From contig CAVUMX010000003.1 of NCBI GenBank assembly GCA_963742725.1, positions 620,001 to 684,000 of the forward strand: DNA of 64,000 nucleotides. The letters run 5' to 3'. The notes beneath the pieces are model-generated. The model saw nothing but the letters and a program-made list of their open reading frames with translations. It searched no databases and was not told the DNA's origin. The stretch's first letter is position 1. Each line of letters begins with the position of its first letter. The position numbers and the translations under genes were made by a program. This document shows positions 1-8,482 of this stretch, piece by piece. Origin of the DNA: CAVVAL01 sp963742725. GTDB taxonomy: Bacteria; Actinomycetota; Actinomycetes; Mycobacteriales; Cryptosporangiaceae.

Positions 1-1
1 C

Positions 2-1801
2 CTGGCCTGCGGGCGGGACGGAGTCGTCACCGTCCGGCAGCTGCGGACGGGGCAGCTGGTGCGGTCGGTCACCGAGCATCCGGCCTCCGCGTTCGCCGTC
101 GGCGACTACTGGTTCGTCACGGCCGGAAGCGATGGCACGGCCCGGCTCTGGGACATCGCCACCTGCACTCCACTGGGGACGGTCGCCCGCGCCGGCACGG
201 GCATCGTCGCCGTGGCCGTCGCCCCGGACGGGATCTGGCTGGCGACCGTCGCCGACGACGTCCGGCTCTGGGACATGGCGACCGGGCAGCTCCGGCACAC
301 CCTCGCCACGGACGCCGGCTCCGTCGCGATGGCGCCCGACGGCACCTGGGTGGCGACCGCCGGCGCGGACGGCACCGTCCGCACCTGGGACAGCGCCACC
401 GGCGAACCCCGCCTCGCGCTGACCGGGCACCGGTACGAGGTCCACGCCGTGGCCATCGCACCCGACGGGTCGTGGCTGGCCAGTGCCGGGTACCGCGACG
501 TCCGGATCTGGCACGCGGACGGCCGGCCCCGGACGGCGCTCGCCGGCCACCGCTGTCCCGTCCGGGCGGTCGTGATCGCACCCGACAGCACCTGGCTGGC
601 GACCGTCGACGAGGACGGCACCGCGTTCACCTGGGACGCCGAAACCGGCCACCGCCGCCACACCGTCCCGGCGGACGTGGACGCGGTCGCCATCGCCCCG
701 GACAGCGACTGGTTCGCCACCGCCGGCACGGACGGCACGATCCGACTCCGGGACGCGGTCACCGGCGAACACCGCCGCACCCTCACCGGCTACGGCGACC
801 GCCACGCCGGGATCGCGGCGCTGGCGGTGGGGGAGAAGGACCTCGTCACCGTCGACGGGCACGGAACCGTCCGTACGTGGGACGCCGCTACCGGCCGCCT
901 GTGCCACACGGCCACCACCTGTGACGACGTACCGTTCGCGCTTGCCGTGGACGGCGACCACGTCGTCACCGGCGACTACGAAGGGAACATCACGGTGTGG
1001 GGCGCCGACGGTCACGCGCTGGCCGCTCACGGGAAGCCGGTCTCGGCGGTCGCTGTCGGCGGCGGGCTCGTGGTCAGCGCCGGCCACGACAACACCGTCC
1101 GGGCCTGGAACGGCCGGCCATTGTGGACGGGGTCGTCCGGGGACTGGACCGTGCGCGTGATAGCCCTCGCCGGCACGTGGCTCGTCACCGTGGACGACGG
1201 CGGCCACGGCCGGATCTGGGACGCCGCGACCGGGCAGGTCCGCCGCCGGTTCCGCCACGCCCGCGCGGGAGACGCCGGCTGGGGCGTCCTCGCGGTGGCC
1301 ATCGCGCCTGACGGGAACTGGTTCGCGACAGCGGGGGAGGATGGCGCGATCCGCCTGTGGGACCCCGTCACCGGCGAACCACTGCGGACCTTCACCGGCC
1401 ATCACGACTGGGTCACCGCACTAGCTGTCGCCCCGGGCGGCGCCTGGCTCGCGAGCGGCGGCGACGATCTGACGATCAGGATCTGGAACGTCGCGGACGG
1501 CACGGAAACCCGCGTCCTCACCGGCCAGCCGGACCGGATCACGGCCCTGGCGGCTCCGGACGGGCGGCGGATCGTGTCCGGCGGTGCGAGCGGCGCGACC
1601 CACCTGTGGGACGTCCACACCGGACGGTGCCGCGCCACCCTGCTGGCCCTGTCCGACGGCGGATGGGCGGCGATGCTGCCGGAGCAGCGGTACAAGCTGG
1701 CCGGCGTTCTCGGCGGGGAGTTCTGGTACGGCAGCGGCCTCGTCCGCCACGACCCGACCGCATCGGAATCCGTGCCGCTCGGCACTCAGCTCGACTGGTG
1801 A
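2..1801 (+). CDS. WD40 beta-propeller protein, 5' end outside the window
   Basis: The frame is open from the first bases, and the residues before the first possible start (GTG at 59) already read as a WD40 blade, so the gene begins upstream of the window. About 600 residues are visible, made of some 12-14 WD40 repeats with recurring 'DGTVRLWD' and 'TGHxxxV' signatures. The C-terminus has a 'WAAMLPEQRYKLAG' tail like the caps on WD40 regions of bacterial NB-ARC, TIR or protease fusions. The missing N-terminus could therefore hold an effector or sensor domain; that part is inference. It converges on an AfsR-like gene, with a long perfect hairpin just after its TGA. The propeller fold is certain; the role is not known. 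Confidence 0.85.
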   Translation: MACGRDGVVTVRQLRTGQLVRSVTEHPASAFAVGDYWFVTAGSDGTARLWDIATCTPLGTVARAGTGIVAVAVAPDGIWLATVADDVRLWDMATGQLRHTLATDAGSVAMAPDGTWVATAGADGTVRTWDSATGEPRLALTGHRYEVHAVAIAPDGSWLASAGYRDVRIWHADGRPRTALAGHRCPVRAVVIAPDSTWLATVDEDGTAFTWDAETGHRRHTVPADVDAVAIAPDSDWFATAGTDGTIRLRDAVTGEHRRTLTGYGDRHAGIAALAVGEKDLVTVDGHGTVRTWDAATGRLCHTATTCDDVPFALAVDGDHVVTGDYEGNITVWGADGHALAAHGKPVSAVAVGGGLVVSAGHDNTVRAWNGRPLWTGSSGDWTVRVIALAGTWLVTVDDGGHGRIWDAATGQVRRRFRHARAGDAGWGVLAVAIAPDGNWFATAGEDGAIRLWDPVTGEPLRTFTGHHDWVTALAVAPGGAWLASGGDDLTIRIWNVADGTETRVLTGQPDRITALAAPDGRRIVSGGASGATHLWDVHTGRCRATLLALSDGGWAAMLPEQRYKLAGVLGGEFWYGSGLVRHDPTASESVPLGTQLDW

Positions 1802-4765
1802 CCCGCCGAGTTTCGGACTTTTGAGGGTCGCGGCTGCTGCGGAACCCTCAAAAGTCCGAAACTCGAGGTGCCGGGCGGCGTGGGGGTGCCGGGCGGGGCG
1901 GGTGCCGGGCGGGGTGCGGGTGCCGGGCGGCGTGGGGGTGCCGGGCGGGGTGGGGGTGCCGGGCGGGGCGGGGTGGAGGCGGGCCGCCACCGCGCGGGCC
2001 TCGGGGTGGCGGAGGGCCGTGAGGATGGCGAGCGCGTCGCCCCAGGCCGCGCGGGCATCCGCCGCCGCGCCCAACGCGTGGTGGGCGTCGCCGAGGTGGG
2101 TGAGCACGCTGGACTCCAGGTACCGGTCGCCGACCTCGCGGATGGTGGCGAGCGCGCGCCGGTAGCAGTCGAGCGCGCGGTCGTACCGGCCGAGCTGCTG
2201 GTGCGCGTACCCGATGCTGTCCACGGTGGACGCTTCGCCCTGCCGGTCGTCCAGGTCCCGGTGGAGGGCTTGTGCCTGCTCGCAGTACAGGATCGCCCGG
2301 GCGTGGTCGCCGAGGTGCGCGTGGTGCCAGCCGATCGCGTTCAACGTGATCGCCTGGCCCCGGCGGTGCCCGGCGGCCCGGAACAGGTCCAGGCCGCGGA
2401 GGTCGTGGGGGAGCGCTTCGCGGTGCCGGCCCTCGCGGGCGTACGTGCGCGCCAGCCCGCGCTCGATGTGCCCCTGACCGGCGACGTCGCCCAGCGCCGC
2501 GAGCAGGGGCAGCGCGCGGGTGAGTTCGGCGCGGGCGTCGTCGTACCGTCGCAGCGACACGTAGGCGAGGCCGAGGCTGCGCCGCGCGAACGCCTGCGCC
2601 CGCTGGTCGCCGAGGCGCTGGGCGGCGGCGAGTGCGGCGCGCGCGGTGGCCGCGCGGTCGTGCCAGTGGCCGCGCCGGTCTAGGTAGGTCTCCAGGCTCC
2701 ACGCGAGCTGGCAGACGTGCCTGTCCAGCCCGGTCCGGCCCGCCTGGACGATCGCCGCGAGCAGCACCGGATGCTCGGCGGCGAACCAGTCCAGCGCCCG
2801 CGCCGGAGTCTCCGGCGTGACTCCCGGCCGGGGCGTCGCGAGGGTGAGCGGGTCCCGCAGCGGCGCCAGCACCCGGTCGGCCGCGTACGCCGAGTGCAGG
2901 TAGTGGTCCTGGATCCGGCCCAGCGCCGCCCGCCGCTCGTCGCCACGCCGTTCGGACGCGTACAGCCGCACGAGGTCGTGCATCCGGTACCGGTCGCCGG
3001 TGTGCTCCTGGACGAGGTGCGCCCCGGCGAGCTGCCGCAGCAGGGACCGTGCCCGCGGTTGCGTCAGCGCGGTCAGGCTGGCGACCGCCGCCAGGCTCAG
3101 GTCGGCGCCGGGAGCCAGTCCGAGCTGCGCGAACATGGCGGCCGCAGGCGCGGGCAGCACCCGGACGGACGATGCCAGGACCGCGCGCAGATCCGCCGAC
3201 AGTTCCCCGGCGTCGAGCGAGTCGAGCCGGGTCGACGTGCTGTCCAGTTCAGCGGCGAGCGCGGAGAGCGGCAGGTCCGGCCGCAGCGCCGCCCGCGCGG
3301 CCGCGATGCCGAGGGCCAGCGGCAGCCCGGCGCAGAGCCGCAGGATCGTCCGCACCGCGGCCGGTTCGGCGCGGACCCGCTCGGCGCCGAGCTGCGCGGC
3401 CAGGAGCTGCCGTGCCTCGCCGACGGACAGGACGTCCAGCGTCAGCGGACGGGCGCTGTGGCCGGTGACGAGCCCGGCCAGCTGGTGCCGGCTGGTGACC
3501 ACGACCGCGCACGTCGGCGTGCCCGGAAGCAGCGGCAGCACCTGGGACGTGTCGCGCGCGTTGTCGACGACGAGCAGCAGGCGCTGTCCGGCGACGAGGC
3601 TGCGGTAGAGGGCGGCCTGCGCGTCCAGCCCGATCGGGATCGCCGCCGGGTCGACGCCGAGCGCGTCGAGGAATCCGCGCACGGCGACCGCCGGCGCCAC
3701 CGGCTCGCCGGCCGGGTCGAAGCCGCGCAGGTTGACGTAGAGCTGGCCGTCCGGGAAGTCGGACGCGTGGTCGTGGGCCCAGCGCAGCGCCAGCCACGTC
3801 TTACCGATGCCGCCCGGCCCGCAGACGACGGTCAGCGGGCCGCCGAGACGCCCGAGCTCGTCGGCGCGTCCCTGGAACCGGGCGGGCGGCGCCGGAAGCT
3901 GGCGCGGCACCTCCCTGGAACGTGGCACCTCCCTGGAACGCGGCACCTCCCTGGAACGCGGCGCTTCCCGGGACAGCGGTGTATCCCGGGACGACGGCGG
4001 CTCCCGGGACGACGGCGGCTCCCGAGACGGGGCGGACAGGGCCGTGTCGGCGGTCAGGATCTGCTGGTGCAGGGCGCGCAGCGGCGGGCTCGGATCCGCG
4101 CCCAGCTCGTCGGCGAGGCGCCGCCGCAGCTCCTCGTACCGGTCGAGAGCCTCCGCCTGGCGCCCGCAGCGGTAGAGCATGCGCAGCAGCTGTGCGGCGA
4201 GCCTCTCGTCCAGCGGGTTCGTGTCGGCGGCGGCGAGGACGTGCGGCAGCAGGGCGGCGTGCTCGCCGAGCCGCAGCGCCACGTCGTTGCGGTCCAGCTC
4301 GGCGGCGTGGCGTTCGCGCTCCCACCCGGCCCGGACGGCGTTCAGCGCGGGTGTGTCCACACTCGACAGCGCCGTGCCGCGCCAGAGGCCGAGCGCGGCG
4401 CCGTACAGTGCGGACGCACGTCCGTCCGCTGCTGCTCTGGCCTTTTCGACCAGGTCACGGAAGCGGAACACGTCGACGGCGAGCGGGTCGACGGACAGCT
4501 GGTAGCCGCCCGGGGCCCGCGCGATCAGCGCCGCGCCGTCGAGCGACGCGCGGAGCCGGCACAGGTAGCTGCGGAGCGTGCCGGCCGCCCCGGGCGGGAC
4601 GCGCTCGCCCCAGACCCGGTCGGCGAGGCGGTCGTGCGGCACCGGCCGGTTCGCGTCGACGAGCAGTGCCGCGAGCACCCAACGCTGGCGCGCGTGACCG
4701 AGGTCGACCGCCAGGCTGTCGACGCGCGCCTGGATCTCGCCGAGTACCGCGAACTCCACCGGCAT
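1421..4765 (-). CDS. AfsR-like SARP / NB-ARC / TPR transcriptional regulator
   Basis: Starts at the ATG at 4765 (MPVEFAVLG, typical for the family). In order: an OmpR-like winged helix (about residues 5-90), a bacterial transcriptional activator domain (95-245), a linker of six-residue SRE repeats, and an NB-ARC ATPase with Walker A 'GPGGIGKTWLA' near residue 315, Walker B 'LLLVVDNARD', sensor 'VVVTSRHQL' and 'GLPLALG'. A TPR array follows. Such proteins bind DNA and activate secondary-metabolite or developmental genes. Recognisable sequence ends near 2000. Beyond that the frame runs through a Pro-Gly-Thr repeat and the hairpin, then 380 bases antisense to the WD40 gene before a stop at 1421. 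The true C-terminus is therefore doubtful, and an indel in the 16-18-bp repeats could have moved the stop. Confidence 0.85.
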   Translation of the reverse strand: MPVEFAVLGEIQARVDSLAVDLGHARQRWVLAALLVDANRPVPHDRLADRVWGERVPPGAAGTLRSYLCRLRASLDGAALIARAPGGYQLSVDPLAVDVFRFRDLVEKARAAADGRASALYGAALGLWRGTALSSVDTPALNAVRAGWERERHAAELDRNDVALRLGEHAALLPHVLAAADTNPLDERLAAQLLRMLYRCGRQAEALDRYEELRRRLADELGADPSPPLRALHQQILTADTALSAPSREPPSSREPPSSRDTPLSREAPRSREVPRSREVPRSREVPRQLPAPPARFQGRADELGRLGGPLTVVCGPGGIGKTWLALRWAHDHASDFPDGQLYVNLRGFDPAGEPVAPAVAVRGFLDALGVDPAAIPIGLDAQAALYRSLVAGQRLLLVVDNARDTSQVLPLLPGTPTCAVVVTSRHQLAGLVTGHSARPLTLDVLSVGEARQLLAAQLGAERVRAEPAAVRTILRLCAGLPLALGIAAARAALRPDLPLSALAAELDSTSTRLDSLDAGELSADLRAVLASSVRVLPAPAAAMFAQLGLAPGADLSLAAVASLTALTQPRARSLLRQLAGAHLVQEHTGDRYRMHDLVRLYASERRGDERRAALGRIQDHYLHSAYAADRVLAPLRDPLTLATPRPGVTPETPARALDWFAAEHPVLLAAIVQAGRTGLDRHVCQLAWSLETYLDRRGHWHDRAATARAALAAAQRLGDQRAQAFARRSLGLAYVSLRRYDDARAELTRALPLLAALGDVAGQGHIERGLARTYAREGRHREALPHDLRGLDLFRAAGHRRGQAITLNAIGWHHAHLGDHARAILYCEQAQALHRDLDDRQGEASTVDSIGYAHQQLGRYDRALDCYRRALATIREVGDRYLESSVLTHLGDAHHALGAAADARAAWGDALAILTALRHPEARAVAARLHPAPPGTPTPPGTPTPPGTRTPPGTRPARHPHAARHLEFRTFEGSAAAATLKSPKLGGSPVELSAERHGFRCGRVVADEAAAVPELPAENAGQLVPLLRQHRRPSAVGQGQQGGAAPSGVDVPQVGRAARTAGHDPPPVRSRQGRDPVRLAGEDAGFRAVRDVPDPDRQIVAAAREPGAARGDS
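1808..1864. terminator. Perfect 21-bp inverted repeat (bidirectional terminator or REP-like palindrome)
   Basis: Arms 1808-1828 and 1844-1864 are exact reverse complements (starting GAGTTTCGGACTTTTG) around a 15-nt loop. It lies 6 bases after the WD40 stop codon, between convergent genes. Each arm carries a TGA that closes at least one frame on its strand (TTTTGA), so reading in the wrong frame from either side stops here. There is no U-tract. Confidence 0.75.
1867..1976. repeat. Imperfect 16-18-bp GC-rich tandem repeat in the 3' end of the AfsR-like gene
   Basis: About six head-to-tail copies of a unit close to GTGCCGGGCGGGGTGGG. Units are 16, 17 or 18 bases, not all multiples of three, so gain or loss of one copy changes the reading frame of the leftward regulator. 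In its present frame it encodes Pro-Gly-Thr repeats. It abuts the 1808-1864 hairpin. Confidence 0.8.
3907..4034 (-). repeat. 18-bp tandem repeat coding an SRE-rich linker
   Basis: About seven degenerate 18-base units inside the AfsR-like gene encode six-residue repeats such as SREVPR and SREPPS between the BTAD and NB-ARC domains. Three adjacent SREVPR copies are nearly identical, which suggests recent slippage. All units are multiples of three, so only linker length changes. Confidence 0.8.
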
Positions 4766-4931
4766 CGAGCCAGCATCGCTGGCCTGCGGCGACCCGGCGG
4801 CCGGCTGTCGGGGACCCGACCGGGGAACGGTCCGTCCGGGCAGTCAACGTTCTCCCAACGTTTCCTCATCGCGGGCGACCGAACCTGGTGCCGGGCACGC
4901 AGAGGGCGTGCCGCACCCAGGGGAGGGAACC

Positions 4932-5264
4932 ATGGCAGCCAAGTACAAGCTCGACCTGATCACGCTCGAGTGCATCCGCAAGCAGGACACGATCGGCAAG
5001 GACGAGCCGCAGCTGTTCGTCAACGGCGTCAGCGTCTACGGGCCCGGCAGCATCGAGAAGGGCCAGTCGGTCGACCTGCGTCCGCGCTTCGCGTACTTCA
5101 CCACCGTCGGGCACATCAACCTCAAGGAGGTCGACTCGGGCCCGGACGACGACCTGGGCACCGTGACGGCGAGCGCCGGCCAGGCCGGCACCGGCAACCA
5201 GTCCGGCGAGTACAGCCTGCCGAACGCCGACTACAAGGTCACGTACAAGGTCACGAAGGTGTGA
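4932..5264 (+). CDS. Small acidic protein of unknown function (110 aa)
   Basis: The ATG at 4932 follows a good ribosome site (GGGAGGG). A GTG at 4908 is in frame but lacks one. There is no signal peptide or membrane segment. The sequence alternates short hydrophobic and charged stretches (KYKLDLITLECIRKQD, then PQLFVNGVSVYGPG), which suggests a compact beta-sandwich. I have seen similar small 'LxxLxCxxxxD...LxVNG' proteins in actinomycetes but cannot attach a function. It is divergent from the AfsR-like gene, 166 bases apart, so that regulator may control it; this is inference from position only. A strong hairpin follows its stop. Confidence 0.75.
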   Translation: MAAKYKLDLITLECIRKQDTIGKDEPQLFVNGVSVYGPGSIEKGQSVDLRPRFAYFTTVGHINLKEVDSGPDDDLGTVTASAGQAGTGNQSGEYSLPNADYKVTYKVTKV

Positions 5265-5270
5265 TCTCTC

Positions 5271-5307
5271 GTGGCGGCCCGCCGGTACCGCACCGGCGGG
5301 CCGCCAC
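5271..5307. terminator. Bidirectional terminator hairpin
   Basis: GTGGCGGCCCGCCGGT (5271-5286) pairs perfectly with 5292-5307 around a 5-nt loop. It lies between the converging ends of the 110-aa gene and the oxygenase pseudogene. Confidence 0.8.
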
Positions 5308-5310
5308 GCG

Positions 5311-6329
5311 TCACGCTTCGGTGAGGCTCTGGTCGCGCAGGTTCGCGAGGACCGAAAGGCGATTGTCGGATTCGATGCGCCGGGTCGTGATCCGCTCCGG
5401 ATAACACCGCAGGAACATGTTGGTGAAATGCGTTCCGTAGTGAATGTGATCGTCTCCGTCGGGGTCGTCGAGTGGACGGATCGTCGCATTGAAGTTGGGT
5501 TCGTGGAAATACGCCATCGCGTACCGTTCCCGGTCAGCGAGCCGCACCTTGTGCGGAGTGGACAGCAATTGCCCATCGGTGAGGAACTGCAAGACATCGC
5601 CCGGGAATACCGTGAGGACGCTCGGTTCCGGCCGGACGTACGTCCAGGGCTCCTCGTCCTCGTACATGCCGGCCGAACTCTCGGACTCCAGCCAGTTCCG
5701 GTTGCGCTTCTCGCCGTCCACGGGCGGGCGGACGAACAGGCCGCCGGCGTCGTCCTGGGCGGCGATCACCAGCATCCCGTAGTCGGTGTGCGCGCCGATG
5801 CCGCGCGACGTCCGCTCGGACGCCGCCGGGAACCGCAGTACCCGCATGTGGTGCCAGCCGTCGCCGGTGAGCGAGGTCAGCGTGTCGATGCCGGGCAGGT
5901 CGAGGCCCAGAGCGACCAGCCGCAGCAGCTTCTCGCCGATCGCGCCGAGCTGGTTCATGAACAGGGCCATCCGCTGCTGGTACGCGGAATCGGGCCAGGG
6001 GAGGGGCCGTGGCAGGGCCATCGCGCGACGACGCGCGGGTCGTCCGCCGCCACGTCCTTGCAGACCGTGAAGATCTCGGAGTAGTCCGCCTCGCCGGCCG
6101 TCACCTCCTCGCCGGAGGCGATGTAGCCGCTGTACGTCAGGTCGCTGACGTGGCGTGCCTTGGTCCCGGCCGGCAACGCGAAGAACCGTTGGCTCGCCGC
6201 GACGGCGTCGAGCGTGACCACGTCCTGGGCGGGGTCGGTGGCCACCTGGAAGATCCCGCCGGGCGGCTCGAACTTGTCGACGAGTGGCGGAATTCGAACC
6301 AACCGTCGCGGCTGACCTGCCAATGACAA
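5311..6329 (-). pseudogene. 2-oxoglutarate/Fe(II) (isopenicillin-N-synthase-like) oxygenase, frameshifted
   Basis: Two frames together give one oxygenase. The upstream part (6329 to about 6005) reads 'FQVATDPAQDVV ... FFALPAGTKARHVSD ... SGYIASGEE'. The downstream part (about 6005 to 5311) carries the iron-binding HxD ('GAHTDYG'), the distal His ('LSTPHKVRL') and the Arg of 'RYAMAYF'. The frames meet in the GGGGAGGGG run at 5998-6006, where one extra C on the coding strand would restore continuity. The N-terminus is also short: no ATG, only a TTG at 6329, and the first 20-30 residues of the family are missing. It lies 15 bases after lacI on the same strand. It could be a sequencing error at the run, but the lost N-terminus argues for real decay. 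Confidence 0.75.
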
Positions 6330-6344
6330 TTCTGTGGTACGGAA

Positions 6345-7367
6345 TTATTCTTTCGGCGGCGCGGTCGACTGGCGCACGACGAGGCTGAGCGGCAGCAGCA
6401 CCGACCGCGAGTGCCGGGTCGGCTCGTGCAGGTCGGCGAGCAGCAGGCGGGCGGCTTCCGCGCCCAGTTCGTAGTGCGGGATCCGGACGGTGGTCAGCGG
6501 CGGGCTCACCTTGTCGATGAACGGCATGTCGTTGAAGCCGACCACGCTCATGTCGTCCGGGCAGGTCAACCCGCGTTCGGCGAGCGCGTCGTAGCAGCCG
6601 AGCGCGAGCAGGTCGTTGCCGGCCAGCACCGCCGTGAACCGCGCGCCGGAGTCCAGGAGCGTGGCGAGGCCGCGGGCGCCGGCCGCCTCCGACCACGCGT
6701 CGCAGATCACCATCATCTCCGGGCCGTCCGCGAGCCCCTGGTCCTGCATCGCCTCGCGGAACGCGCGCAGCCGGCCGCGACCGGTGGACAGGTCCTGCGG
6801 GCCGGCGAGGTGGGCGATCCGGGTGTGCCCCAGCTCGACCAGGTGCCGGAGGGCGAGGGACACGCCGGTCGCGTCGTCCGCCGTCACCGACGGGATGTCG
6901 GCGCTGGCCACCCGGCGGTTCACCGTCACCGCCGGCGTGCCGCTCGCGACCAGCTGCTCCAGCAGCGGGTGCCGGAGCCGGGCCGTGGCGAAGACGAACC
7001 CCTCGACGTTCCGGCTGCGCATCGACTCGACGGCCGCCGCCTCGCGGTCCGGGTCGTTGTCGGTGTTGACGATCCACGCGTTGTAGCCGACCTCGCGCAG
7101 CACGTCCTCGACGCCGCGCGCGATCGGCGGGAACAGCGGGTTCGTCAGGTCGGGGATCACCAGCCCGATACTCGCCGACCGGGACGTCTTGAGGCTGCGC
7201 GCGATCGGGTTCGGACGGTAGCCCAGCGCACGGGCGGCGCGTTCGACCCGGTCGGCGGTCTCGGCGTTGACGAGGTGGCGGGTGGCGGGGTTCAGCGCCC
7301 TGGAGGCGGTCGCACGGTGGACCCCCGCGCTGTCCGCGACGTCCTGAAGGGTCGGCTGACGCATCAT
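6345..7367 (-). CDS. LacI-family transcriptional regulator
   Basis: 340 residues from the first of two adjacent ATGs (7367, 7364). The N-terminal helix-turn-helix 'TLQDVADSAGVHRATASRAL' and hinge 'LGYRPNPIARSLKT' are classic for LacI/GalR, followed by a periplasmic-binding-protein-like effector domain ('ASIGLVIPDLTNPLFPPIA', 'VVGFNDMPFIDKVSPPLTTV'). It should bind a palindrome with a central CG and release it on binding a small ligand. Four to five copies of TGCAATCGATTGCA lie before the surrounding operons and its own, so it probably represses the whole 5.3-21.8 kb block. It follows a binding-protein-like gene by 41 bases and precedes the broken oxygenase. Confidence 0.93.
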   Translation of the reverse strand: MMRQPTLQDVADSAGVHRATASRALNPATRHLVNAETADRVERAARALGYRPNPIARSLKTSRSASIGLVIPDLTNPLFPPIARGVEDVLREVGYNAWIVNTDNDPDREAAAVESMRSRNVEGFVFATARLRHPLLEQLVASGTPAVTVNRRVASADIPSVTADDATGVSLALRHLVELGHTRIAHLAGPQDLSTGRGRLRAFREAMQDQGLADGPEMMVICDAWSEAAGARGLATLLDSGARFTAVLAGNDLLALGCYDALAERGLTCPDDMSVVGFNDMPFIDKVSPPLTTVRIPHYELGAEAARLLLADLHEPTRHSRSVLLPLSLVVRQSTAPPKE

Positions 7368-7408
7368 CGCATGGTAGAGGGTGCCCGACCTGCGCACACT
7401 CGGACACC

Positions 7409-8272
7409 TCAGGTCCCGGCGAACCGGTCGTCGACGAGCCCCGTGGTGGCGTGGCCCGTGCCCGGTGCGTACCGCTCCCGCAGCCGGACGAGGGTCGCCA
7501 GCGACGCGTCGTCCAGGCGCCCGTCCGGCACCAGCCCTTCGCGCGGATCGACCAGCGTCGCGAGGTAGCGGCGGGCGCTGGCGGCGTCCAGCCCGAGCGG
7601 GGTCGGATCGGCGGTGAGCTGGCCGGCGACCAGAGCCCGGGCCGTCCTGACCAGGGCTGTGGCCAGCGCGGCGACGCCGTCCGGCACCGGCGACGCGGCG
7701 GCCAGGACGGTGCCGACGTACGGGCCGAGCGAGGACGCGCGGTTGATCCGGGTACAGCCGGCCGCCTCGGCGCGCAGGTCGCTGCCGGCGCCGAGGACCG
7801 TCATCGCGCACTCGCCGGCGATCAGCGCGGACGCCCGGCGCGGCGTCGACCCGAACGGGCGTGCCTCGTAGCCGTCGATTCCGGCCCGGGCGAGCAGTTC
7901 GTAGGCGACGAACGCGAACCCGGACGTGGGGGAGTCGACGGCGAGCACCCCGGGGGCGCCGGGCCGGCCCGGGTCGACGGCGGCGGAGCCGGGGGCCCGC
8001 GGGTCGAGGCCCGGTGCGGCGAACAGGGACAGGCCGAGGCCCCGGTCGATCGCGGCGAGGACGCGGACGTCCGCGCCTGTGCCCCGGTGGGCGAGGACAT
8101 TGTCGGGGCTGGTCAGGACGGCATCGAGCGCACCGCTCAGCAACGCCGTGAACTGCTCGGACGAGGAGGCGGCGGGCACGTCCACGACGGACAGTCCGGC
8201 GGCGCGCAGGGGACCCGCGGCGGCGCCGAGTACCACCGACGGGCTGAACGTCCCCAGCCGCAGGACCTGCAT
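7409..8272 (-). CDS. Periplasmic-binding-protein-like protein (NitT/TauT type) without a signal peptide
   Basis: 287 residues from the ATG at 8272 (MQVLRLGTFSPSVV). The pattern of an 'LRLGTFSPS' opening strand, 'ALLSGALDAVLTSPDNVLAH', then 'LAVDSPTSGFAFVAYELL' matches the two-lobed SsuA/TauA/ThiY-like fold. No hydrophobic signal or lipobox is seen at this start, and the nearest upstream ATG (MQSVVAQDGL) gives none. It may therefore be a cytoplasmic ligand-binding protein or hydrolase-like relative. First gene of the leftward lacI unit, with an operator-like site 17 bases upstream of its start. Confidence 0.7.
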   Translation of the reverse strand: MQVLRLGTFSPSVVLGAAAGPLRAAGLSVVDVPAASSSEQFTALLSGALDAVLTSPDNVLAHRGTGADVRVLAAIDRGLGLSLFAAPGLDPRAPGSAAVDPGRPGAPGVLAVDSPTSGFAFVAYELLARAGIDGYEARPFGSTPRRASALIAGECAMTVLGAGSDLRAEAAGCTRINRASSLGPYVGTVLAAASPVPDGVAALATALVRTARALVAGQLTADPTPLGLDAASARRYLATLVDPREGLVPDGRLDDASLATLVRLRERYAPGTGHATTGLVDDRFAGT

Positions 8273-8288
8273 GAGCCCATCCTGAGCT

Positions 8289-8302
8289 ACAACCGATTGC
8301 AT
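8289..8302. promoter_or_regulatory. LacI-type operator (variant) before the lacI operon
   Basis: TACAACCGATTGCA matches the TGCAATCGATTGCA palindrome at 12 of 14 positions. It sits just upstream of the leftward binding-protein-like gene that leads into lacI, as expected for autoregulation. Confidence 0.6.
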
Positions 8303-8403
8303 AAACAAGGGTTCTTGGTATGGCCAGCCCCCGCGCGGGCGCGGTAACGTAGCGCGCCGCAAGCCGCGTGTAACGCACGTACTGGACATACCACCACGGA
8401 GCC

Positions 8404-8432
8404 TTGACACGTGGTGACGTGGATCACATGAT
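8404..8432 (+). promoter_or_regulatory. Probable promoter of the ABC importer operon
   Basis: A TTGACA hexamer (8404-8409) with a CATGAT at 17-base spacing (8427-8432). The same TTGACACGT start recurs before the second operon at 13287. The operator lies directly downstream. Confidence 0.55.
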
Positions 8433-8440
8433 GCCCGTAT

Positions 8441-8454
8441 CGCAATCGATTGCG
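8441..8454. promoter_or_regulatory. LacI-type operator before the ABC importer
   Basis: CGCAATCGATTGCG is a perfect 14-bp palindrome with a central CG, placed between the likely -10 region and the ribosome site of the binding-protein gene, a repressing position. Confidence 0.8.
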
Positions 8455-8482
8455 ACGGGAGAGACGAGCCCAAGGAGGGCCC

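Noticed and set aside
1848..2702. Long leftward frame in the TPR part of the first AfsR-like gene
   Set aside because: Arg/Pro-rich composition with no family motifs; the overlapping frame carries TPRs. Kept only as the alternative end of that gene.
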